NCBI GenBank assembly: GCA_002733865.1
Contig: NVXM01000009.1
Span: 62,001 to 126,000, forward strand
Direction: 5' to 3'
Length of the DNA: 64,000 nucleotides
Origin: Sphingopyxis sp.
GTDB lineage: Bacteria; Pseudomonadota; Alphaproteobacteria; Sphingomonadales; Sphingomonadaceae
The notes under the pieces were generated by a model that made no database searches, had not been told where the DNA came from, and saw only the letters and a list, made by a program, of their open reading frames with translations. The translations under genes and the position numbers were made by a program. This document shows positions 9,600 through 16,888 of the stretch, piece after piece. Position 1 is the first letter of the stretch; each line of letters starts with the position of its first letter.

Positions 9600-9676
9600 G
9601 GACTGGTAGTTCAGTTGGTTAGAATACCGGCCTGTCACGCCGGGGGTCGCGGGTTCGAGTCCCGTCCAGTCCGCCA
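9600..9676 (+). tRNA. tRNA-Asp (anticodon GTC), copy 1
   Basis: 77 nt with encoded CCA. Acceptor arms GGACTGG/CCAGTCC, D-arm AGTTCAGTTGGTTAGA, anticodon loop CTGTCAC, T-loop GGTTCGAGTCC. It is 43 nt after tRNA-Val copy 1. Confidence 0.97.
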
Positions 9677-9719
9677 ACTTTCAATGACGATTAGCTTTCT
9701 TGCACACAATCGCTTTCGA

Positions 9720-9839
9720 GCGGTTTGATGTTTGCCTTCAGTACAAGGCGTACCGCAGTGAGCACCCTGAGACATACCTACTGGTAGGCGAAGGGGCGAA
9801 CGAGGAACAACGCCGTAATGAAGCAAACAGCGAAGCGAA
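9720..9839 (+). repeat. Palindromic spacer repeat in the tRNA array, unit 1
   Basis: About 120 bp between tRNA-Asp 1 and tRNA-Val 2. It is similar throughout to unit 2 (10065-10183) although the spacers inside each Val-Asp pair are much less alike. Ends pair as GTTTGC (9730) with GCAAAC (9823), and the middle holds CCTACTGGTAGG. Shared blocks include CAGTACAAGGCGTACCGCAG, CTGAGACATACCTA and CGAGGAACAACGC. Confidence 0.75.
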
Positions 9840-9848
9840 AAGCAAATT

Positions 9849-9924
9849 GGGTGATTAGCTCAGCTGGGAGAGCATCTGCCTTACAAGCAGAGGGTCGGCG
9901 GTTCGATCCCGTCATCACCCACCA
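9849..9924 (+). tRNA. tRNA-Val (anticodon TAC), copy 2
   Basis: Same 76-nt sequence as copy 1, with encoded CCA and intact cloverleaf arms. Confidence 0.97.
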
Positions 9925-9956
9925 AACCTTTTAATGCAGGTTAAGCATTGACGAGT

Positions 9957-10033
9957 GGACTGGTAGTTCAGTTGGTTAGAATACCGGCCTGTCACGCCGG
10001 GGGTCGCGGGTTCGAGTCCCGTCCAGTCCGCCA
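9957..10033 (+). tRNA. tRNA-Asp (anticodon GTC), copy 2
   Basis: Same 77-nt sequence as copy 1, with encoded CCA, 32 nt after tRNA-Val copy 2. Confidence 0.97.
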
Positions 10034-10064
10034 ACTATTTTTGTTTTCTTCAAATCGTTGTGAC

Positions 10065-10183
10065 GCGGTTTGATGTTCGTTTCAGTACAAGGCGTACCGC
10101 AGCGAGAAACCTGAGACATACCTATTGGTAGGCGCAGGTTCGAGCGAGGAACAACGCAGTAATGGACCGAACAGCGAAGCGAA
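10065..10183 (+). repeat. Palindromic spacer repeat in the tRNA array, unit 2
   Basis: Homologue of unit 1 between tRNA-Asp 2 and tRNA-Val 3. Here the end arms are GTTCG (10075) and CGAAC (10168): both arms changed relative to unit 1 (GTTTGC/GCAAAC) while keeping the pairing. The centre is CCTATTGGTAGG. Confidence 0.75.
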
Positions 10184-10192
10184 TAGCCTATC

Positions 10193-10268
10193 GGGTGATT
10201 AGCTCAGCTGGGAGAGCATCTGCCTTACAAGCAGAGGGTCGGCGGTTCGATCCCGTCATCACCCACCA
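10193..10268 (+). tRNA. tRNA-Val (anticodon TAC), copy 3
   Basis: Third identical 76-nt copy, with encoded CCA. Confidence 0.97.
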
Positions 10269-10302
10269 AACCTTTTGATGCAGGTTTAAGCATCGACCAT
10301 GC

Positions 10303-10379
10303 GGACTGGTAGTTCAGTTGGTTAGAATACCGGCCTGTCACGCCGGGGGTCGCGGGTTCGAGTCCCGTCCAGTCCGCCA
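10303..10379 (+). tRNA. tRNA-Asp (anticodon GTC), copy 3
   Basis: Third identical 77-nt copy, with encoded CCA. A run TCTTTTTTAG follows within 12 nt and may end the array's transcript. Confidence 0.97.
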
Positions 10380-10701
10380 TCTTTTTTAGATCCCCTTTTT
10401 ACTCGTAACCACCATCAATTGTGACGGTTGGCTTACTTGTATTTTCACCCTACTCTATTTTTTCTCACTATTTTTTTCTAGCTGTTTGTTTCTAATTGCT
10501 GGTTTCTGACGGTCATAGGTTTCCCCCTATTTTTCGAGCTTTAAAATATTTCTGCATGACTACACCGGTTTAATTAATGTCGGACCACGTGCTCTTGACG
10601 ACGTCATATAGAGACGTCCCTTGTAAATTTATTTTTACTCTGTCTTTTTATTTTAGTCACTTTGTCATATTTGATTCATATTCACAGACTAATCTATTCC
10701 C

Positions 10702-10767
10702 GTAGTCGCAAGGAAGTCTAGGGAACTTTAGGTACGGATGCCTTGTCTTTTCTCTGGTAGCGACTAC
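10702..10767 (+). ncRNA. Candidate structured leader RNA
   Basis: Nested inverted repeats: GTAGTCGC (10702-10709) pairs with GCGACTAC (10760-10767), and inside them CAAGG (10709-10713) pairs with CCTTG (10741-10745), with a further AAGT/ACTT pair in the loop. The closing stem and inner stem make a branched fold of about 66 nt. It is followed by a hairpin with a T-run and then a strong ribosome site, the order seen in leader riboregulators. I do not recognise it as a known RNA family. Confidence 0.3.
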
Positions 10768-10783
10768 ATTTATTGCTGTATGG

Positions 10784-10847
10784 CACGCGTAATGATTTTT
10801 TAATTAAGCGAATAGCCGATTGGCTATTCATCATGAAGCGTGTTTTT
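10784..10847 (+). terminator. Interrupted hairpin with T-run in the leader, possible terminator/attenuator
   Basis: CACGC..ATGA (10784-10795) can pair with TCAT..GCGTG (10831-10842), enclosing a perfect hairpin GAATAGCC-GATT-GGCTATTC (10810-10829). TTTTT follows at 10843-10847, and the ribosome site of the 26-codon ORF comes 25 nt later. The lower stem has a 14-nt bulge, so the full structure is uncertain; the inner hairpin is certain. Confidence 0.4.
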
Positions 10848-10884
10848 GATATTGAACATTTAAAGAAAAATAAAGGAGGTCAAG

Positions 10885-10965
10885 ATGTCTGATTACATCG
10901 AAGATCTGTTAGACGTCAACATGGATGACTATGATGACGACTGCGATGACGCAGTAGAAATGTAA
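10885..10965 (+). CDS. Very acidic 26-residue microprotein (candidate)
   Basis: ATG at 10885 follows AAAGGAGG by 6 nt, a near-ideal ribosome site. The 26 codons start MSDYIEDLLDVNMDDYDDD and include one cysteine; half of the residues are Asp or Glu. There is no signal peptide or membrane segment. It stands alone between a possible structured leader and the convergent AraC gene. I do not recognise a family. The ribosome site and the residue bias argue for a real product; the length alone would not. Confidence 0.45.
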   Translation: MSDYIEDLLDVNMDDYDDDCDDAVEM

Positions 10966-10988
10966 GACCAGTGACAAGATTCGGATAC

Positions 10989-12032
10989 TTATTTTATATT
11001 ATGTGTTTTCTGAATTGAGTCACGATGCAATTCCCGAAAGCGGCCAGGTGCTTCTCCAGTCCAGCGTTTAAACGCTCGCTGGAAGGCCGCAGCAGAACCA
11101 AACCCCAGCACGTATGCAATCTCCCCTAACGTCAACGACGTTTCTCTCACATAACTTTCAGCCAAGGATTGTCTGGTTTCATTCAGCACTTGCTGAAAGG
11201 TTACACCTTCATCCTGTAAACGCCGCCTTAACGTCCATGACGCCATGTTCAGCTTCCGCGCCACCGAATCTAGCTCAGGCGTTCTTCCATCAAGCATAGG
11301 ACCAATCGTGCGGGCAACGCTTTCGCGTACACTGACCCCTAGCCTTACTTGCTCTAATTCTTTATCGGCAATGCGCTTTAGGCCTTCATGCACTGACGCG
11401 CAGTTTTGAGTCACCGGAGTCGATAACACTTTAGGATTAATCACCAACTGATTGTGTTCGGCGTTAAACCGTACTGGGCAGCCAAAATATTCGCTGTATT
11501 TATCCGCGTATATCGGTGCTGGGAATTCAATATCTATCGCCGTTACTAACTTCTCACGCCCAGTAATATCTCGTAGCAGTTTATGCCAGCCTGATAGAAC
11601 AGAATCGACGACAAATAAATTAAAAGCGTTGTATGGGCTAATTGAATAAAACCTAAGATAAACTTGGTCTCGACGTTGTACAAAAGACGATGCACCACGA
11701 GAGTTATAACTGGAAAGCAGTTCGTAATTAGAGATGGCCAAACAGGCGTCTTTGAGCGTTGGCGATGTTAATGCTAACAATCCAGCAATGCCCAAGTGAG
11801 ACGGCTGCCCTGTCCGCCCCATTTCTAACCCTAACCACGGCGACCGGGTTTCTTCAATCGCCTGATAACCTAAGCGCATAAAACGCGGAATACTGATCCG
11901 GGTATCCGGAGAAGATAACGTATCCGCTTCAATACGAAACTGCTGCAACAGTGGCTTAGGGTCGTGCCCTAAACCACACACGGCATTAGCCAGTAGCTCA
12001 ACGTAGGTAATACTTAAGTCGCCAAGCTTCAT
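10989..12032 (-). CDS. AraC-family transcriptional regulator (OruR/ArgR-like architecture)
   Basis: 347 residues: an N-terminal ligand-binding-like region of about 200 residues (LSITYVELLANAVCGLGHDP opening, typical of the arabinose-binding-like domain PF12625) and a C-terminal AraC double helix-turn-helix from about 240. Visible HTH features are LNMASWTLRRRLQDEGVTFQ (first helix pair) and LTLGEIAYVLGFGSAAAFQR followed by FKRWTGEAPGRFR (second pair). It ends the leftward run of genes and starts 8 bp after the stop of the membrane protein gene, so the two are likely co-transcribed. It may regulate the exporter cluster beyond, but a terminator separates them. Confidence 0.88.
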   Translation of the reverse strand: MKLGDLSITYVELLANAVCGLGHDPKPLLQQFRIEADTLSSPDTRISIPRFMRLGYQAIEETRSPWLGLEMGRTGQPSHLGIAGLLALTSPTLKDACLAISNYELLSSYNSRGASSFVQRRDQVYLRFYSISPYNAFNLFVVDSVLSGWHKLLRDITGREKLVTAIDIEFPAPIYADKYSEYFGCPVRFNAEHNQLVINPKVLSTPVTQNCASVHEGLKRIADKELEQVRLGVSVRESVARTIGPMLDGRTPELDSVARKLNMASWTLRRRLQDEGVTFQQVLNETRQSLAESYVRETSLTLGEIAYVLGFGSAAAFQRAFKRWTGEAPGRFRELHRDSIQKTHNIK

Positions 12033-12040
12033 GGATAAAC

Positions 12041-12907
12041 CTAAGCGTCGAGACTGTCGTCGCTGGCAGAGGTCTCTGGCTGTACAGATTCCCCATCTTG
12101 CGGCTCGTAAAATTCGAGTAAAAACTGGTAGCTCAGTGATAAAACAGTCACTGAAATAAGCGTCATCGCGTAGATACCAAATGCCGCAATAATATTCATC
12201 ATGATGTTATCGAAGCTATACAGCATTAAAAAAGGTGACGTAACAATAAATGGTAAAAGCAGCACAACAATTAATAACCGAGAACCATTACCTTTACTCA
12301 TGCGCCACGCTCGAGATAGATCAGAACCTTCAGTACCGATAGCAATTTCAGGCAAGGTAACAGACAGTCTAGCTGACACATAAAGCATGATCATAAAGCC
12401 AGGAACCATAAATAGGATGATTGTTTGCTGAATGGCTTCCGGGCCAGCAGCACCACTAAGTATTCCGGCAAACGCCCCTCCCACAACACTGACACCCATG
12501 AGTATCAGCACACAAATAGCAAGAATTTGTACACTTCGAGCAAGATAGCGCCAGTCAGAACGAATGGGGAAACGTAACGCATTTTTCGGCCAAAAAGCTG
12601 AGTCCTGCAAACTGAACCGGTGAACGGTGGTTGCCATCAAAACACTGAGTAACATAGACACTAGAGTTAATACTAAGAAGCGCCCCATTCCCTCAGGCAT
12701 GTCTTTCGTTTCGCCGGCGACTTCACCTACGGTTGCCATCACGGACTCACCTAGAGCGGAGCTATAATGATCCAACACCATCAGCACCACGATAATAGGC
12801 AAAAACATAGATACCAATCGACCACGCTTGGCCCACAACAAAAATACCGCGTCTTTAAATAAATCGAATATTGGCAATCTTGCTTCTAAACCCAGCGGAC
12901 TTTTCAT
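12041..12907 (-). CDS. Polytopic membrane protein of unknown function
   Basis: 288 residues with about six hydrophobic segments (for example LVSMFLPIIVVLMVLDHY, FLVLTLVSMLLSVLMATTV, ILAICVLILMGVSVVGGAF, IILFMVPGFMIMLYV, LLIVVLLLPFIVTSPFLML and IIAAFGIYAMTLISVTVLSL). The pattern and the SDLSRAWRMSKGN cytoplasmic segment resemble integral membrane proteins of the glycerophosphodiester-phosphodiesterase membrane-domain kind, but I cannot assign a function. The acidic C-terminus is cytoplasmic. It is first in a two-gene unit with the AraC gene and is insulated from the exporter cluster by the terminator at 12924-12960. Confidence 0.8.
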   Translation of the reverse strand: MKSPLGLEARLPIFDLFKDAVFLLWAKRGRLVSMFLPIIVVLMVLDHYSSALGESVMATVGEVAGETKDMPEGMGRFLVLTLVSMLLSVLMATTVHRFSLQDSAFWPKNALRFPIRSDWRYLARSVQILAICVLILMGVSVVGGAFAGILSGAAGPEAIQQTIILFMVPGFMIMLYVSARLSVTLPEIAIGTEGSDLSRAWRMSKGNGSRLLIVVLLLPFIVTSPFLMLYSFDNIMMNIIAAFGIYAMTLISVTVLSLSYQFLLEFYEPQDGESVQPETSASDDSLDA

Positions 12908-12923
12908 CCTGACTCCTTAAATT

Positions 12924-12960
12924 AAAAAAATGCCCTTATAAGCCATCGCTTATAAGGGCA
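12924..12960 (-). terminator. Rho-independent terminator of the exporter cluster
   Basis: Perfect 13-bp stem (TGCCCTTATAAGC / GCTTATAAGGGCA) with a 4-nt loop; on the minus strand it is followed by seven T. It ends leftward transcription from 13009-16708. Confidence 0.9.
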
Positions 12961-13008
12961 TTAGTCTACCTGTTTTTACGCTGGGCGTTTAGCCCACGCG
13001 TTTAGGTA

Positions 13009-15492
13009 TCAGCCTGCCGGTGGTGTTTCACCATGACGCGCTTTATGACGCGCCACCATGCTTTCTGGTTTTAACAAGAAGCTGGCCAATGCAGGCAGTA
13101 ATATCAATGATCCCAGCATGTTCCAAAGGAACATAAAGGTTAACAAGATACCCATGTCCGCCTGGAATTTAATCGGAGATAAGATCCAAGTGGCCACACC
13201 AATTGCCAATGTAATACCGGTAAAGCTCACTGCCTTACCCGTAGAACGTAGGGTCTCGAAAAAGGCTTCCTGCATGGTTTTGCCTGAAACGATCATAACT
13301 TCTAGGCGGTTATAGATGTAGATACCGTAATCCACCCCAATACCGACCCCCAATGCGATCACAGGTAGGGTCGCTACTTTGACCCCTATATCTAAGTAAG
13401 TCATTAATGCCTGACTCAAAATAGAGGTGAGTGCGAGCGGTATAAGAATACATGCCACAGCACGTAAGCTACGGAACGTAATGAAGCAAAGAACAAACAC
13501 CACCACATAGACAAAAATCAACATGGTGCCCTGCGCTTCCGCAATCACTTGGTTAGTCGCGGCTTCGATACCCGCGTTACCAGAGGCTAATTGAAAACGT
13601 ACCGGTACTGAATCAATGTCGCCCGCAGCGATCGCTTCTTCTAGTTCGTTATAACGATAGCTATAGAATTTTTCGTCAACATTATCATCGTAACGCTCTT
13701 TAAAGTTTTTAACCGCCTGCACAGCAGTCTCTAACGTTTCCGCTTTGTGATCGTTCAGGTAAATAATCACAGGCGCCATTGAGCAGTCTGAATTCAACAA
13801 GGAACTAGGGGCACGCTGAATCGAGGTATTTAACACGGTTTGGTTACGTGATAACGCAGACCAATTTAAATTACCTTCGTTCATCGACTTAGTAACCAGC
13901 TTGGAGACCGTTACCAAGGATGTTGTCGACTGCACACCCGGTACGTTTTCCATGTACCACATAAAGCGATCAACCGCGTCCATCACCTTGTAAGCATTAC
14001 AACGCTCGGGAGCTGTCTCGACCATAACCACCAATACATCAGAGCTGGTCGAGTAATTGCCGACCATAAAGGCATTATCTTGGTTGTAACGGCTGTCAGC
14101 GCGTAGCTCAGGAGCACCCTTATCAAGGTCACCAATTTTCAGACCTTGGCTGTAGTAATAACCCGCTATAGCCATCACGATAGCTAAACCAATAGGAATT
14201 GGTGCAATTTTGCGATTAGCAAACGCTGAAAGCCCACGCCAAAACGTCGCTTTACTTTGCTCCGCTTGTTGCGCGTGTTTAATGCCGGATTTGCTGATAC
14301 CAATGTATGACAAGATGATCGGCAACAAGACAAGGTTGGTGATAATAATCATGGCCACACCGGCACTTGCCGCAATCGCCAATTCTTGAATCACACCGAT
14401 ATCAATAAACAACAGCGTTAAGAAGCCAATCGCATCACTCAGTAACGCCAACATTCCTGGCACATACAAGCCTCGAAACGCATAACGAGCTGCCTGAAGT
14501 GAGGACGCCCCCTTGCCTGATTCAAGCGCGATACCACTGATCAACTGCACACCGTGACTAATGCCAATGGCAAAAACCAAAAATGGCACCAATACAGAGT
14601 ACAAATCAATGCTAAAGCCGATAAGAGACAAAGACCCTAGCTGCCATACCACGGCAATCAGAGACGCAATGATGGGTACAATGGTGCCTCTAATACAGCG
14701 GGAGTACAGGTAAAGCAGAATGGCGGTCATTGCCATCGCCGCTAAGAAGAATAGCGCGATTGAACGCGCCCCCTCCAAAAGGTCTCCGAGCTTTTTCGGC
14801 GTCCCCGTAATGTATACCTGATATTGATCACTACCGAACTTGTCGCGAATTTTTTCTTCAAGGCTCGCACTAAAACTCGCGTAGCTGAGTTTTTCACCCG
14901 TTTCTGGATCGTACTCAACCAAAGGAACATCAATGATGGATGATTCAAAGTTGTTTGAAACTAAACGACCAACTTGACCGGATTTCAGAACATTTTGGCG
15001 CACCTGCTCAAGACTTTCAGCAGAGCCATCATAAGTACTTTGAATTACTGGGCCGCCTTGGAAGCCCTCTTCTGTCACTTCCATCCAGCGAACATTGGGT
15101 GTCCATAACGACTGTAACCCTGAACGATCAACGCCCTTTACAAAGAATATTTCATCGCTGACTTTACTCAGTAATTCCATATATTCTTTGGTAAAAATAT
15201 CGCCAGAATTTGTTCGTACTGCGATTTTGACATTCGCTACACCGCTTTTCATCTCGTCTTTATGAACGAGGTAGTTTTGGATGTATTCGTGATTCAACGG
15301 AATGTACTTTTCAATACTTGCATCCAGCGAGACTTTAGTTAAACCATAACCAAACAAAGCGGTTAACAAAGCCAAGATAATCAGTACGATGCCACGGTTT
15401 TTAAAAATCAAACGCTCTAAAAACGGCTCAGATTCCGACGATAATATGTAGTGTTCAGGCACACTGGAATAATGATTTTTCTTATCTGACAT
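13009..15492 (-). CDS. RND-superfamily exporter (MMPL/HAE3 type)
   Basis: 827 residues from the ATG at 15492 (MSDKKNHYSS), which follows GAAGGGG; an upstream in-frame ATG at 15510 lies inside the preceding gene. The topology is two repeats of one helix, one periplasmic loop and a bundle of five or six helices, with the sterol-sensing-like bundle motif LVPFLVFAIGISHGVQLISG and its counterpart LPVIALGVGIGVDYGIYIYN. This is the HAE3/MMPL class that moves hydrophobic molecules, not the tripartite HAE1 class. It begins 1 bp after the YCF48-like gene's stop. The gene pair YCF48-like plus RND exporter is common in marine and Pseudomonas genomes next to DUF1302/DUF1329 genes. Confidence 0.92.
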   Translation of the reverse strand: MSDKKNHYSSVPEHYILSSESEPFLERLIFKNRGIVLIILALLTALFGYGLTKVSLDASIEKYIPLNHEYIQNYLVHKDEMKSGVANVKIAVRTNSGDIFTKEYMELLSKVSDEIFFVKGVDRSGLQSLWTPNVRWMEVTEEGFQGGPVIQSTYDGSAESLEQVRQNVLKSGQVGRLVSNNFESSIIDVPLVEYDPETGEKLSYASFSASLEEKIRDKFGSDQYQVYITGTPKKLGDLLEGARSIALFFLAAMAMTAILLYLYSRCIRGTIVPIIASLIAVVWQLGSLSLIGFSIDLYSVLVPFLVFAIGISHGVQLISGIALESGKGASSLQAARYAFRGLYVPGMLALLSDAIGFLTLLFIDIGVIQELAIAASAGVAMIIITNLVLLPIILSYIGISKSGIKHAQQAEQSKATFWRGLSAFANRKIAPIPIGLAIVMAIAGYYYSQGLKIGDLDKGAPELRADSRYNQDNAFMVGNYSTSSDVLVVMVETAPERCNAYKVMDAVDRFMWYMENVPGVQSTTSLVTVSKLVTKSMNEGNLNWSALSRNQTVLNTSIQRAPSSLLNSDCSMAPVIIYLNDHKAETLETAVQAVKNFKERYDDNVDEKFYSYRYNELEEAIAAGDIDSVPVRFQLASGNAGIEAATNQVIAEAQGTMLIFVYVVVFVLCFITFRSLRAVACILIPLALTSILSQALMTYLDIGVKVATLPVIALGVGIGVDYGIYIYNRLEVMIVSGKTMQEAFFETLRSTGKAVSFTGITLAIGVATWILSPIKFQADMGILLTFMFLWNMLGSLILLPALASFLLKPESMVARHKARHGETPPAG

Positions 15493-15493
15493 T

Positions 15494-16708
15494 TCAGTTA
15501 GCCCCTTCAATCATGGTGATGTCTCTATCGAGTAGCTGCCCCATAGGACTTAACCATTTCACTCCGGATTCTCCTACCACAACAAAATGCCCCGCATCTG
15601 TTTTAATCACTGACGCAGAGGCTTTACGACCTGGAATAATTGAAGACTTTGGATTCGCGAACATTGTATTGAGTACCAGAACAGCCCCTCCATTTCCGAC
15701 CAACATAACACTGCGATTATCGGCAAAACCACCGAGCAATGTTTGCTCAGAGCCCGTGTCAATTTCACTCCAGCTTATACCATCATCTCTGGAGCGATAT
15801 ACATGACCACGAAGCGCAAACAATAACTGGTCATCACCATGATCAACCAATCCAAACAACGATCCGTCGTATGGCGATTCTTGTGACAGCCATGTTTCAC
15901 CAGCATCGTCAGAGCGAAGTAATAATCCCATTTCTCCAGCGATCACCAAGGATTGCGAGCCTACTAACGTAATAGAATTAAGGTGTAATCGGTTTGGATT
16001 AGGCAATACAGACGAAATATCAAACCAGCGTTCGCCACCATCACGCGTCATGAATGCCATTCCGTAAGCACCTACGGCAATGCCTGATGTATCCGACCAA
16101 AATAAAACATCAAGAAAAGGCTTGGTTGATCCGGTTTCTAAATCGTACTCCGCGTCTTGCAAAGCAAATTGTGCTGTTTCCAACTTCATCATTGCCTGAT
16201 CAATTTCTAAATCAGTGCCATTGGTTGTAAGTATTTCAGCTGTTTTCTCAATTGCTTCTAAGTTGTCGCGAGCGGCACTAACAATCGCTTCGTTGGCAAG
16301 AAAACCATCAAATTGTTTGTTCCAACTTTCGCCGCCATCGGTACTGTTTAAAATAATGCCGTCGTGACCAACGCTCCATCCCAAGTTAGCACCGCTAAAA
16401 TCGACAGACGTCAGTGTCACACTCACTGGCACACTGGCTTGACGCCATGCTGCACCATCATCATCGGAATAAATAATATGGCCATGACTACCAACACTCA
16501 CAAGGCGTTGATCGGCATCGGTAACATCTAGAAGCAGCTCTTTGTGAGCAAGATGAGTTTTCATCGCCGGTGTACTGAGCGGATCCTGCCAGTCAGCCAT
16601 CGTTGTCATTGAAAATACGGACGTGCACACCATGAGTATTAATTTACTCACCGTAGCTCGAGTTCCCTCTCTTGCAGAAACCTTCGGCTTGGCCGAATTA
16701 AGCAGCAT
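15494..16708 (-). CDS. YCF48/BNR-repeat beta-propeller protein, exported
   Basis: 404 residues. After a cleavable signal (hydrophobic LILMVCTSVFSMTTMA, about residues 23-38), repeated propeller blades carry Asp-box-like segments: SDDDGAAWRQAS, STDGGESWNKQF, TRDGGERWFDIS, SDDAGETWLSQE, SRDDGISWSEID. Proteins of this type resemble the photosystem II assembly factor YCF48 in fold but here accompany an RND exporter, probably as a periplasmic partner. An insertion of about 60 residues with helical character (SAARDNLEAIEKTAEILTTN) interrupts the blades. It overlaps nothing upstream; 180 bp separate it from the DUF1329 gene. Confidence 0.87.
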   Translation of the reverse strand: MLLNSAKPKVSAREGTRATVSKLILMVCTSVFSMTTMADWQDPLSTPAMKTHLAHKELLLDVTDADQRLVSVGSHGHIIYSDDDGAAWRQASVPVSVTLTSVDFSGANLGWSVGHDGIILNSTDGGESWNKQFDGFLANEAIVSAARDNLEAIEKTAEILTTNGTDLEIDQAMMKLETAQFALQDAEYDLETGSTKPFLDVLFWSDTSGIAVGAYGMAFMTRDGGERWFDISSVLPNPNRLHLNSITLVGSQSLVIAGEMGLLLRSDDAGETWLSQESPYDGSLFGLVDHGDDQLLFALRGHVYRSRDDGISWSEIDTGSEQTLLGGFADNRSVMLVGNGGAVLVLNTMFANPKSSIIPGRKASASVIKTDAGHFVVVGESGVKWLSPMGQLLDRDITMIEGAN

Positions 16709-16842
16709 AAAAGACCCCGTTTTTTTTGCATTGTTGTTAAGTCGGGCTAGTCTATATGACAGTCGATTTTCTGACTAACTTACGCTTGTTACGTTATGTA
16801 AACTGCGCCCCACCTATAATGATAGTCGCTCTGAGTGAAAAT

Positions 16843-16877
16843 GCGGTACAAACACACTATTCGCATGCCTGTACCGC
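16843..16877 (-). terminator. Hairpin downstream of the DUF1329 gene
   Basis: GCGGTACA and TGTACCGC form a perfect 8-bp stem with a 19-nt loop 12 bp after the gene's stop; on the minus strand ATTTTC follows. A weak terminator is the simplest reading. Confidence 0.45.
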
Positions 16878-16888
16878 AACATTGGAAA

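Larger units (their letters stand above)
10380..10884. other. Intergenic region between tRNA array and a 26-codon ORF
   Basis: 505 bp, T-rich on the plus strand in its first half, with no long ORF on either strand. It contains GACGTC twice around 10600-10616, a nested inverted repeat at 10702-10767 and a long hairpin with T-run at 10784-10847, described separately. A weak promoter-like pair (TAGTCA at 10654, CATATT at 10677, 17-bp spacing) lies just upstream of the folds. Confidence 0.5.

Noticed and set aside
9335..9826. Two short minus-strand ORFs across the tRNA array
   Set aside because: They overlap intact tRNA genes on the opposite strand, which explains the reading frames.
9406..10988. 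Genomic island or prophage integrated at the tRNA array
   Set aside because: No integrase, no att-like duplicated tRNA 3' end outside the array and no foreign gene cargo; the repeats are explained by tandem amplification.
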